16,057 bases of DNA from Deltaproteobacteria bacterium (GCA_016874945.1 VGSO01000020.1:1-16057), one strand, 5' to 3'; positions 6,218 through 12,533 are shown, numbered from the stretch's first letter. The notes: generated by a model not told the origin, from the sequence alone. Numbers and translations: made by a program.

Positions 6218-6514
6218 ATGATGATGATGGACCCGAAAAAAATGGCCAAGCAAATGATCGACTTCTACAAAACCACCTTCGACAATTCCTTCACCGCCGT
6301 GATGATGCTCCAGGAGCAGATGGAGCGCATGGCCAGCATGTACTGGGGGCAGATGGTCAATCTTCCCGAAGAGGCCAAAAAGGGTCTGGCGGAGTGGACC
6401 AAATCCTACAAAAAGAGTTGCGAAGAATTCAAGAAGGTGGTGGACGACAGCTTTAAAAAACTGGATGCCATTTTGGCTGAAGCGGAAAAGGGCGAAAAGG
6501 CCAAGTCCGCCTAA
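6218..6514 (+). CDS. Putative phasin (small granule-associated protein) 1
   Basis: This 98-residue, mostly helical protein is a likely phasin, a surface protein of PHA granules. It is recognised more by context and pattern than by a diagnostic motif: FYKTTFDNSFTAVMMLQEQ, a middle LPEEAKKGLAEW, then an amphipathic lysine-rich KKSCEEFKKVVDDSFKKLD. It has no signal peptide or membrane segment. It is a close paralogue of the next gene. The start region has four consecutive ATG codons (6218-6229); AAGGAG at 6204-6209 is best spaced for the first. It lies directly behind the TTGACA promoter and palindromic operator, the expected place for a PhaR-controlled phasin. It is shorter than many phasins. 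Confidence 0.7.
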   Translation: MMMMDPKKMAKQMIDFYKTTFDNSFTAVMMLQEQMERMASMYWGQMVNLPEEAKKGLAEWTKSYKKSCEEFKKVVDDSFKKLDAILAEAEKGEKAKSA

Positions 6515-6533
6515 ATTGTTGCAGGTAGATTTG

Positions 6534-6555
6534 AGCGCCAGGAGTAGCCGGCGCT
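6534..6555 (+). terminator. Intercistronic hairpin between the two phasin genes
   Basis: AGCGCC (6534-6539) pairs perfectly with GGCGCT (6550-6555) around a 10-nt loop, followed by TTTCC. It is too weak and too poor in T for full termination. It could attenuate transcription or stabilise the upstream phasin message, so that phasin 1 is made in excess of downstream products. Confidence 0.35.
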
Positions 6556-6613
6556 TTCCTAAATCATCACTTTATGGGGAAATGGTCCCTGAGTTTAATA
6601 CTGGAGGAATCGA

Positions 6614-6868
6614 ATGAACCAGAAACAAAATATGAATCAGATGATGGAGTTCAACAAGGCCGCTTTTGACAACACGTTCAACGCCATGACCCTGCTCCAG
6701 GAGCAGACCGAAAGGATGTTACAGCTGACCCTGGAACAGGCCATGATGCTTCCCAAGGAGGGGAAAAGGGTCTTCACCGAATGGCTCAAGGCCTGCACCA
6801 AGGGAAGCGAAACCTTTAAGAAGGCCGTGGACGACAGTTTTCAAAAGATGGAAGGCTTCTTTGCCTAA
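6614..6868 (+). CDS. Putative phasin (small granule-associated protein) 2
   Basis: This 84-residue paralogue of the preceding phasin-like protein shares FDN-F-AM-LLQEQ-ER, a central LP-EGK/EEAK segment, EW-K, and a C-terminal F-KK-VDDSF-K block. It starts MNQKQNMNQMMEF, rich in Asn, Gln and Met, and lacks the Lys/Glu tail of the first copy. GGAGG at 6603-6607 gives a good ribosome site. It follows phasin 1 by 99 bp and precedes phaC by 37 bp, so it is probably in the same transcript. It is likely the result of tandem duplication and divergence. A granule-coating role is inferred from similarity and position. Confidence 0.68.
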   Translation: MNQKQNMNQMMEFNKAAFDNTFNAMTLLQEQTERMLQLTLEQAMMLPKEGKRVFTEWLKACTKGSETFKKAVDDSFQKMEGFFA

Positions 6869-6905
6869 TCCGGGTTGTTAGCACGATAGATCAAGGGAGT
6901 GAGTC

Positions 6906-8663
6906 ATGAAACCTCAGGTTGGTTTAACTGGCGAGATATATGAATCTCCAACCCTCGCCTTGGAAAAGGCTGTGCAAATCAACGAACAAGTGATGACGGC
7001 CATTCTGGACCAGGCCAAGGCGACCCAGACCTATTGGCTGGGGTTGTGCCGCAGTGTGCAGGATTTCATGGCTCCTTCCTTGACCGCCCTGGGTTCCTTA
7101 CGCGCGTTGGAGAGAGACAAGCTCAAACAGCATCCACCCCACAATACCATCGGTGACTATCTTGCCCTTATACAAACTAACCTGCAGCTGGGGGAAAAGG
7201 GGCTGATCAACGGCCTGAGGGCTATGAATGCTTTCCATGTGCAATTTATGGAGGGGGTCTTTCAATCCTGGCTGAATACCGTCTTCGGCCTCGAAGGAGA
7301 AGACATTGCCACCTTCATGGCCCGGCAGGCCAAAGTGATGCAGTTGTTGGTCCATACCTACCCCCAGGCCATTCGCGACATTGAACCGGAATATGGCCTG
7401 CACTTCGATGACGGGGGCTATATAAAGGTGGCGGAGACCGATCGCTTCTATCTTTATCAAGTTCTGCCCCGGCATCAAGAGGTCAAAGTCCGGGAGAAGG
7501 GGAAGCCCCTCCTCATTATTCCCCCCTATGTCCTGGGGGCCAACATCATGGCCTTTTTGCCCGGGGAAGACAAGAGCTTTGTGCACTGTTTTGCCAACCA
7601 TGGCATTCCCACCTATATCCGCATCGTTAAAGATATCCATGCCACTCCGGCCGTCCAGCTATTAACCGGAGAGGAAGACTGCCTGGATACGCGACTGTTC
7701 TGCCAGCAGGTGAAGGACCGACATGGCAAAGCGGTGACCTTATGCGGCTACTGCCAGGGGGGATTCACCGCGGTGATCAATCTTCTGTCCGGGGAACTGG
7801 ATGGTTTGGTGGATGCCCTGATTACCTGCGTGGCCCCCATGGACGGCACCCGCAGCAAGGGCATCGGGGCCTTTCTGGGTCAGTTACCCGAGAGATTTCT
7901 GGACGAGGGGCTTGCCTTCAAGACTCTGGACAACGGCAACCAGGTAGTGCATGGAGGGCTGTTGAGCTGGGTCTTCAAACTCAAGAACATCGAAAATGAG
8001 AACCCCATAACCGCCTTTTTCCGGGATCTGAAGCTGCTGGAAAAGGGACGGGGCATCGGCAAGACCGCGGCGGCCATCAACTATTGGCTGCTTCATGACG
8101 TTACCGACCTGCCGGTGGCCGTTGCTAAAATGAGTTTCGCCTCATACACCATCCCGGTGGCTGCAGACGGCACCCTGCCGGTGCAACTTTTCGACCGCCC
8201 GCTCAATTTCAAGCGCATCAAGGAAAAGGGCATCCACTGGCAGATCTGCTTCGCCGAAAAGGACGATCTGGTGGAGAAAGAGGCGGCTCTGGCTCCCCTG
8301 GATTGGGTGGAGGCCGAGGTCACCATGTTCCCCAAAGGCCACGTGGCCATGGCCACCTCCTGGTCCCTGCCCACCTCCGAATGTTCCTTGCATTCATGTT
8401 TTATGGACCGTCGCGGCCCGGTGCGCTACCAGTTGGATCTGGAGAAGGCCATGGAAAGCGCGGCGCCTACAGAGGCGGCGGTCAAACCGTCTGAACTTGC
8501 GAAGGCGGCTAACAAAACGTCTAGACCCAAGATGACGGCCAAATCGTCTGATCCTACGGCGCCTGTTACCAAACCATCGGAACCTGCGAAGCCGGCCGCC
8601 AAACCCTCTAAAACTGTGGTGCCACCTGCAACGCCGCCTGTAAAGCCGGACAGCAAGGGGTAA
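6906..8663 (+). CDS. phaC: Divergent polyhydroxyalkanoate synthase (PhaC-like)
   Basis: PHA synthase polymerises 3-hydroxyacyl-CoA on a cysteine nucleophile. The 585-residue protein has the length of class I PhaC, with an alpha/beta-hydrolase fold. The lipase-box-like motif is G-Y-C283-Q-G-G. The likely catalytic aspartate is D453 (EKDDLVE, where other synthases have DxIVP), and the histidine is H479 (KGHVAM). The PLLIIPPYVLGANIM segment matches the conserved PLLIVPPxIN strand, but the usual SWRNP-type motif is replaced by RIVKDIHATP, so it is a divergent member. Residues from about 515 form a disordered-looking tail of KPSE/AKPA repeats. AAGGGAG lies 6 bp before the ATG. The next gene encodes a PhaE-like partner, suggesting a two-subunit enzyme. 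Confidence 0.87.
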   Translation: MKPQVGLTGEIYESPTLALEKAVQINEQVMTAILDQAKATQTYWLGLCRSVQDFMAPSLTALGSLRALERDKLKQHPPHNTIGDYLALIQTNLQLGEKGLINGLRAMNAFHVQFMEGVFQSWLNTVFGLEGEDIATFMARQAKVMQLLVHTYPQAIRDIEPEYGLHFDDGGYIKVAETDRFYLYQVLPRHQEVKVREKGKPLLIIPPYVLGANIMAFLPGEDKSFVHCFANHGIPTYIRIVKDIHATPAVQLLTGEEDCLDTRLFCQQVKDRHGKAVTLCGYCQGGFTAVINLLSGELDGLVDALITCVAPMDGTRSKGIGAFLGQLPERFLDEGLAFKTLDNGNQVVHGGLLSWVFKLKNIENENPITAFFRDLKLLEKGRGIGKTAAAINYWLLHDVTDLPVAVAKMSFASYTIPVAADGTLPVQLFDRPLNFKRIKEKGIHWQICFAEKDDLVEKEAALAPLDWVEAEVTMFPKGHVAMATSWSLPTSECSLHSCFMDRRGPVRYQLDLEKAMESAAPTEAAVKPSELAKAANKTSRPKMTAKSSDPTAPVTKPSEPAKPAAKPSKTVVPPATPPVKPDSKG

Positions 8664-8697
8664 CCCGCGGAGAGAATTTCCTCTGGAGGACGATTAC

Positions 8698-9168
8698 ATG
8701 GATAGGCACTTTTTGGAATTCTGGGGGAAGGCCTTCCTCCAGGCCGCCAGGAGTCAGAAGCAGCTGGAAGACCTGGCCCGGTGGGTTCAGCGAGGCTTCC
8801 TCGGCTTTCAGGATTACACCCAGCTTTTCAAGACTTCATATGGCCTGGATGAAGTGGCAGAGGACAGCCCTGATTACCTCGATCTCTGGAAAAAAGCGGA
8901 AGGGGACTTCCGGGATTCCTTCAAAGATTACCTGAATTTGCTGGGTATGGTCCCCCGGGAGGAGTACGCCGCCTTGGCCCGGAAATACGAAAAGCTGGAG
9001 GAAAAGGTGGCGGAGCAGGAAGACACCATCAGACAACTGCGGATGCTGGCAGAGGAGAAGGGACTGGGACTGGCGGCAACGACCCTGGAATTTCAAAACC
9101 TTATCAAGAAACAGGGCGAACAGTTTCAGAAATTCATAAAGGGCCTAAGCGAATCCGAGAATCCTTAG
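8698..9168 (+). CDS. Putative PHA synthase accessory subunit (PhaE/class IV PhaR-like)
   Basis: A 156-residue soluble helical protein. Residues 84-115 (MVPREEYAALARKYEKL, then a heptad-like EEKVAEQEDTIRQLR) resemble the conserved C-terminal segment of PhaE and Bacillus PhaR synthase subunits, where a VPxxxEV-like start leads into a coiled coil. The N-terminal 80 residues are aromatic and amphipathic (FLEFWGKAFLQAARSQKQ). Here the coiled coil is followed by a further 40 residues, and the protein is much shorter than a typical class III PhaE. GGAGGA lies 7 bp before the ATG, 34 bp after phaC, so it is translated with the synthase. It could instead be another phasin. The assignment depends on context and needs a profile comparison. 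Confidence 0.55.
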   Translation: MDRHFLEFWGKAFLQAARSQKQLEDLARWVQRGFLGFQDYTQLFKTSYGLDEVAEDSPDYLDLWKKAEGDFRDSFKDYLNLLGMVPREEYAALARKYEKLEEKVAEQEDTIRQLRMLAEEKGLGLAATTLEFQNLIKKQGEQFQKFIKGLSESENP

Positions 9169-9172
9169 GGCA

Positions 9173-9201
9173 GTCCGGCTTGAGGATGGCCATTGCCGGA
9201 C
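9173..9201 (+). other. Hairpin between the PhaE-like gene and the SDR gene
   Basis: GTCCGGC (9173-9179) pairs perfectly with GCCGGAC (9195-9201). The 15-nt loop itself holds the palindrome ATGGCCAT. There is no T-run, so it is more likely an mRNA processing or stabilising structure than a terminator. Confidence 0.4.
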
Positions 9202-9256
9202 CACGGCGCCAAATATTTCAATTTGACTAATTCATAAAGGGAAGGGGAAAAGTATC

Positions 9257-10051
9257 ATGTTGGATATCAAGGATGCGGTGGCCGTCATCACCGGGGGAGC
9301 CGGCGGCATCGGCGAAGAGCTGGCCAAATATTGGGTGCGGCAAGGTGGCAAAGTGGTGCTGTCGGACATCAGCGCCGAAGGGTTGAGCCGGGTGGAGGCC
9401 GAGATCAAGGCGATGGGCGGTCAGGTGGCCACCCTGGCCGGTGATACCACCAATGAGGAGGATTGCTCCAGGCTGGCGGACCTGGCCATGGAGAAATTTG
9501 GCAGCCTCAACCTGGTGGCCCCGGCCGCCGGCGTCATCCGGGACGGCCTGCTGGTGGCTCCCGACCGGGAAACCGGCAAGGTCACCAAAAAAATGTCCCT
9601 GGCCAACTTCCAGGCCGTCATCGACATCAACCTCACCGGGGTCTTTCTCACGGTCCGGGAGTGCGCCGCGCGTATGATCGACCATGGCTGCCGGGGGCTG
9701 ATCTGCCTGTTTTCCTCCACCGGTTCCCTGGGCACTGCGGGCCAGCTCAATTACTCATCCACCAAGGCGGCCATGAACGTGATGCCCAAAGTGATCACCG
9801 CCGAGTTCTTCCGCCGCGGCTTGGGGGACAAAATCCGCTGCGTGGCCATTGCCCCGGGGTATGTGGGCACGCCCATGGTGAAAGGCATGGACCAGAAGGC
9901 CCTGGGTAAAATCCTGGAACAGGTGCCCATCGGCCGTCTCATTGAGCCGGCGGAAGTGGCCTCTCTTATCGGTGAGCTTTACCGCAACGAAGCCATGGCC
10001 GGGGAGACCTTTTTCATTCACGGCGGCCTGCGCCTTGGATCTAAAGGCTAA
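9257..10051 (+). CDS. Short-chain dehydrogenase/reductase, probable acetoacetyl-CoA reductase
   Basis: This 264-residue classical SDR has the Rossmann motif T12-GGAGGIG19, the catalytic Y166-SST-K170 and a serine in the SST of residues 153-155. As the last gene of the PHA run it is placed to reduce acetoacetyl-CoA to (R)-3-hydroxybutyryl-CoA, the PhaB role. Two points differ from typical PhaB. D37 at the end of the second strand (VVLSD) usually favours NAD(H) over NADPH. The structural NNAG motif reads P89-A-A-G92. It could instead act on another 3-hydroxyacyl substrate. A purine-rich ribosome site (AAGGGAAGGGG) lies upstream of the ATG, though its best part is about 10 bp away. A strong terminator follows the gene. 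Confidence 0.8.
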   Translation: MLDIKDAVAVITGGAGGIGEELAKYWVRQGGKVVLSDISAEGLSRVEAEIKAMGGQVATLAGDTTNEEDCSRLADLAMEKFGSLNLVAPAAGVIRDGLLVAPDRETGKVTKKMSLANFQAVIDINLTGVFLTVRECAARMIDHGCRGLICLFSSTGSLGTAGQLNYSSTKAAMNVMPKVITAEFFRRGLGDKIRCVAIAPGYVGTPMVKGMDQKALGKILEQVPIGRLIEPAEVASLIGELYRNEAMAGETFFIHGGLRLGSKG

Positions 10052-10093
10052 GATAATCACAAGCAGAAACCCTGGGCACTAGCTCATAAAATT

Positions 10094-10130
10094 GACCCCA
10101 GTTAGTGAAGCGACTGGGGTCTTTTATTTT
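10094..10130 (+). terminator. Strong rho-independent terminator of the PHA run
   Basis: GACCCCAG (10094-10101) pairs perfectly with CTGGGGTC (10114-10121), extended by a T-A and a T-G pair, and is followed by TTTTATTTT. It lies 43 bp after the SDR stop. Confidence 0.93.
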
Positions 10131-10205
10131 CCTATCCCAGAAATCATTGCGCGAGGGAAGATAGTTCTCAAACTGAGTTGCGCTCAAAGGGCTATTTTCT
10201 GTAGC

Positions 10206-10246
10206 CGCAGGCTTTAGCCTGCGCCTGTACAGGCTGGAAAGCCTGT
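10206..10246. repeat. Two adjacent AGGCT/AGCCT palindromes
   Basis: CGCAGGCT and AGCCTGCG (10206-10223) flank TT. ACAGGCT and AGCCTGT (10229-10246) flank GGAA. Both share an AGGCT/AGCCT core with different edges. This looks like a REP-type doublet. I recall similar sequences in other bacterial genomes but cannot verify it here. Confidence 0.75.
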
Positions 10247-10316
10247 GCCACCCTTTGACTGCAATCTGGTATCAAATATAGCAATACTTCTAGGGGTTGC
10301 CCAAAGTAATTTCCCC

Positions 10317-10373
10317 GTAGGGGCACGGCGAGCCGTGCCCAAGGTACAGGGGCACAGCACGCTGTGCCCCTAC
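10317..10373. repeat. Palindrome doublet with GTAGGGGC outer arms
   Basis: The 57-bp unit is bounded by GTAGGGGCAC (10317-10326) and GTGCCCCTAC (10364-10373). Inside are two perfect palindromes. GGGCACGGC pairs with GCCGTGCCC (10321-10340, loop GA). GGGGCACAGC pairs with GCTGTGCCCC (10349-10370, loop AC). The same architecture with different inner arms is at 13988-14039. Confidence 0.85.
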
Positions 10374-10461
10374 TTCAAAAAACCATCGGAAAAAACTTTT
10401 GGCAATCGCTATATGTATGCCGGCCCTGTATCAAAATTAAATACCCAGCAGTTAGTGCGCT

Positions 10462-10588
10462 GAATATATTCGTCATAGTTATTACTGAGGTCAATTAATG
10501 GTTCCCATTCCAGCTGCCCCCGAAATTAATTTTTGGGGGCTTCGGTTGATGATGGTGGGAACAATTTTATGGCCTCAGTAATATATTC
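10462..10588. mobile_element. MITE-like inverted-repeat element, 127 bp
   Basis: The ends are a perfect 9-bp inverted repeat: GAATATATT (10462-10470) and AATATATTC (10580-10588). A second perfect pair lies inside: ATTACTGAGG (10481-10490) and CCTCAGTAAT (10573-10582). At the centre is a GCCCCC/GGGGGC hairpin (10516-10540). The arms also share a TTCCCA word (GTTCCCATT against TTCCCACC). The left arm carries an extra CGTCATAGTT between two ATT triplets that the right arm lacks. There is no coding capacity and no clear target-site duplication. A non-autonomous element is inferred. The remaining spacer, 10589-10744, holds only a CGGGGA/TCCCCG hairpin (10601-10624). Confidence 0.6.
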
Positions 10589-10744
10589 TCGGCGAGAAAA
10601 CGGGGATGAGGTCATGTCTCCCCGCCGAAGCCGATAAGCTTTCCCTTTGGTTCCGTTAGACAATATGATATGAAAATTGCACCATTGGCTCCTGGCTTCG
10701 GACCCCATCGGTGGCCATGCATGGCAGACATCGGAACCTGAAAA

Positions 10745-11425
10745 TTGAATACCGCAAACCTCCCACCGGACCCCCTCAGCCTCCTCCAGGATGGGGCCGC
10801 AGCCCTGGGGTTGGAGCTCTCTCCCCACACCCTGGAGCAATTCGGGCAGTACCTGGCTCAGCTTCAACACTGGAACACCCGGGTCAACCTCACGGCTATC
10901 AGCACCGACCGGGACATCGTCACCAAGCATTTCCTTGATTCCCTGGCGGTCCTGCCGTTCCTGGGGGAACCCGCCTCTTTGGCGGACCTGGGGAGCGGCG
11001 CCGGCTTCCCCGGCCTGGCCCTGAAGTTGGTCCTCCCAGATATGGCCCTCACCCTGGTGGAAGCCCGGCAAAAAAAGGCGGTTTTCCTGGAGTTCATGGT
11101 CTCTCATCTCCGCTTGACGGGGGTGGAAGTGGCAAACGTCCACCTCACCCACACCCTGGCCCGCCAATGGGGGCCCCGGTTCGCCGCAATGGTTACCCGG
11201 GCGGCCTTCTGCCTGGAAATCTTCCTGCCCCTGGCGGCCCCGTTGCTGCTGCCAGGAGGAGTAGCCCTGGCCCTCAAAGGCCCCCACCTTCCCCCCGGGG
11301 AACTTGCCGGGGCGGAAAAACTGGTTCCCCTCCTGGGGTTGGGTCCCCTGGAAATAATCTCTTACAACCTCCCCATCACCCGGGAGCCCCGCCTGGCGGT
11401 GCGGACTTGCCGAAAAGCTGCTTAA
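10745..11425 (+). CDS. rsmG: 16S rRNA (guanine-527-N7) methyltransferase RsmG (GidB)
   Basis: RsmG uses S-adenosylmethionine to methylate N7 of G527 in 16S rRNA. The 226-residue protein has the family pattern. WNTRVNLTAI and HFLDSL precede the SAM-binding motif D81-LGSGAGFPG-90. LVEARQKKAVFLEF follows, and the end is a conserved strand region with a short Arg/Lys tail. The start is a TTG: an in-frame TGA lies at 10739-10741, there is no ATG in the frame before the domain, and the ribosome site is weak (CGGAA). rsmG is normally next to mnmE, mnmG, parA and parB; here it stands 8.2 kb from mnmE with the PHA locus between. The next gene is on the other strand, so it is probably monocistronic. 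Confidence 0.93.
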   Translation: MNTANLPPDPLSLLQDGAAALGLELSPHTLEQFGQYLAQLQHWNTRVNLTAISTDRDIVTKHFLDSLAVLPFLGEPASLADLGSGAGFPGLALKLVLPDMALTLVEARQKKAVFLEFMVSHLRLTGVEVANVHLTHTLARQWGPRFAAMVTRAAFCLEIFLPLAAPLLLPGGVALALKGPHLPPGELAGAEKLVPLLGLGPLEIISYNLPITREPRLAVRTCRKAA

Positions 11426-11437
11426 AGTGGCCCGGAA

Positions 11438-11490
11438 GGGACGGGGGACGGGAAAAGAATTTCCCGTTGTCAGTCCCCGGTCCCCGGTCC
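11438..11490. repeat. Short heptamer repeats and hairpin after rsmG
   Basis: Two 7-bp units (GGGACGG twice, 11438-11451) and 2.6 units of GTCCCCG (11473-11490) flank a perfect hairpin, ACGGGAAA (11448-11455) with TTTCCCGT (11460-11467) and an AGAA loop. The hairpin has no T-run after it but could mark the end of the rsmG transcript. The copy number is low, so chance is possible for each array taken alone. Confidence 0.55.
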
Positions 11491-11499
11491 ATCTCCCCC

Positions 11500-11528
11500 T
11501 TGACCTGTTCTGCAGGTTGTTGTAAAAT
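11500..11528 (+). promoter_or_regulatory. Strong promoter-like sequence running antisense into the cupin gene
   Basis: TTGACC (11500-11505) and TAAAAT (11523-11528) are separated by exactly 17 bp, each matching five of six consensus bases. It points right, towards a minus-strand gene that ends at 11583, with no + strand gene until 12160. Just downstream, CGGATTA and TAATCCG form a stem across a 14-nt loop. It may drive an antisense or small RNA, or be chance. Confidence 0.4.
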
Positions 11529-11582
11529 TTTCACAAAAGCTCCAGATTGCCCCGGATTATTGCTGACCGGCGCTAATCCGTG

Positions 11583-11996
11583 TCATTTGTGAGTAAGCAC
11601 TTTCGGCACCGTGTCCAGCTCCGCGGCGGCGCTGCCGCTTCTTTCCCGCCAGGCGATCAAATAGAGAATCTCCGGACCGGGATTTTCCAAAGCGTGGGCC
11701 ACGCCGGGGGGGATGTAGATCATGGTCCGGCCGTTGGCCATTAAACGCTTCTTTAGCTCACCGGCCCCGGTCTCCCACCATAAGACGCCTTGGCCGTGAA
11801 ACACGTAAAGCCACTCTTCGTACGCGGGGTGCAGATGGTTTCCCCGCACCTGTTCGGGGGTAATGGAAACGAGGTGAAAGGTGTGCAGGGCGCTGGCAGG
11901 GTCTCGCAATTTCTGGGCCTGCCAGGGAAAGTAGGCCATGCCCCGGTGATCTTCATGGAGGTGGGGCGCGAGGTCAATGAATTCCACTTCGGCCAT
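11583..11996 (-). CDS. Single-domain cupin protein
   Basis: This 137-residue protein is built around one cupin beta-barrel. Motif 1 is G52-N-H54-L-H56-P-A-Y-E60-E-W with G68-x-G70 after it. Motif 2 is P96-P-G-V-A-H101-A-L-E-N. The two early histidines, a glutamate and H101 are the expected metal ligands. The shape (RGNHLHPAYEEWLYVFHGQG) recalls sugar-nucleotide isomerase/epimerase-like cupins such as the WxcM/FdtA type, but no sugar genes are nearby and the substrate cannot be named. There is no signal peptide, so it is probably cytoplasmic. AGGAGG lies 7 bp before the ATG on the minus strand. It stands alone between repeat-rich spacers, with a promoter-like sequence facing its 3' end. Confidence 0.8.
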   Translation of the reverse strand: MAEVEFIDLAPHLHEDHRGMAYFPWQAQKLRDPASALHTFHLVSITPEQVRGNHLHPAYEEWLYVFHGQGVLWWETGAGELKKRLMANGRTMIYIPPGVAHALENPGPEILYLIAWRERSGSAAAELDTVPKVLTHK

Positions 11997-12017
11997 GAGG
12001 TCGCCTCCTGAATATTT

Positions 12018-12112
12018 AACCGCAAAGAAACACAGATTAACACAGATATAATCATACCTTTCCTGGTTCCTTAGCTGTGCTTGGGAACCAGCAAAATCCG
12101 TGTTCAGCTGTG
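12018..12112. repeat. Imperfect inverted repeat with central hairpin
   Basis: CACAGATTAACACAGAT (12031-12047) is mirrored by ATCCGTGTTCAGCTGTG (12096-12112), 14 of 17 bases complementary. Between them is a hairpin, CTGGTTCC (12063-12070) with GGAACCAG (12084-12091). A CCGCAAAGAA leader precedes the left arm. I recall this type of CACAGATTAACACAGAT repeat in several bacterial genomes. It lies between the divergent starts of the cupin and the next gene. Confidence 0.65.
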
Positions 12113-12150
12113 TGCATCTGGGGTAAAAATGTGTGCATCTGGGGTAAAAA
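12109..12150. repeat. Perfect 21-bp tandem duplication
   Basis: Two identical 21-bp units occupy 12109-12129 and 12130-12150, each beginning TGTGTGCATC and ending in GGGGTAAAAA. The second unit ends 9 bp before the ATG at 12160, so the GGGG-TAAAAA part is the only ribosome-site-like sequence for that gene. Confidence 0.85.
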
Positions 12151-12159
12151 ATTTATGCC

Positions 12160-12465
12160 ATGAAAATCAACGCCGTAATCAATGATCTGGTGCTGGTTTA
12201 CCTGGACCGTAAGCCCGCCTTTTACGCCCGCATTAATGACATCTCCCCCGATGTCAAGAAGGGTTGGCGCCAGGTGGAGCTCCAGGTCCTGACTATCCCT
12301 CCCCAGAACATGGTGTGGATTCTGGAAGAAGACCACCTGAAGGGTGAGGAATTCACCATGGGCGGCCAGCCGGTCCGCCTGGCGGTCATCCCCCCCAAGC
12401 CCGGGCCCCAGGGCGAAGCCCCCGACCCCGGCAAAGGTAAGGTCATACCTCTCAGAAAGACTTGA
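12160..12465 (+). CDS. Small conserved-looking hypothetical protein
   Basis: I do not recognise a named family. The 101-residue protein starts MKINAVINDLVLVYLDRKPAFYARINDI and looks like a compact beta-rich domain. Alternating hydrophobic strands (VLVYL, FYARINDI, QVELQVLTI) lead into NMVWILEEDHLKGEEFTMGGQPVRL. A proline/glycine-rich tail of about 25 residues with basic ends follows. It has no signal peptide, membrane segment or cysteine. Codon use resembles the neighbours, which supports a real gene. The ATG has no classic ribosome site, only the GGGGTAAAAA of the 21-bp repeat just upstream. The neighbours give no functional clue. Confidence 0.65.
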   Translation: MKINAVINDLVLVYLDRKPAFYARINDISPDVKKGWRQVELQVLTIPPQNMVWILEEDHLKGEEFTMGGQPVRLAVIPPKPGPQGEAPDPGKGKVIPLRKT

Positions 12466-12533
12466 GCCTTTCCCATATCAAGCCTCTAGAGGAAGGCGTT
12501 GCCGGCTCGGTCACCCGCCCTCCGTCTTTTGTA

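Noticed and set aside
9131..9241. 13-bp exact direct repeat AATTCATAAAGGG at 9131 and 9229
   Set aside because: Exact 13-base matches are expected by chance once or twice in a window of this size; one copy is within coding sequence.
10245..10463. 72-codon + strand frame in the spacer after the PHA run
   Set aside because: It reads straight through the palindromic repeats, and no ribosome site is present.
10526..11287. 253-codon minus-strand frame opposite rsmG
   Set aside because: It is an antisense shadow of rsmG extending into the MITE-like element; it has no recognisable domain.
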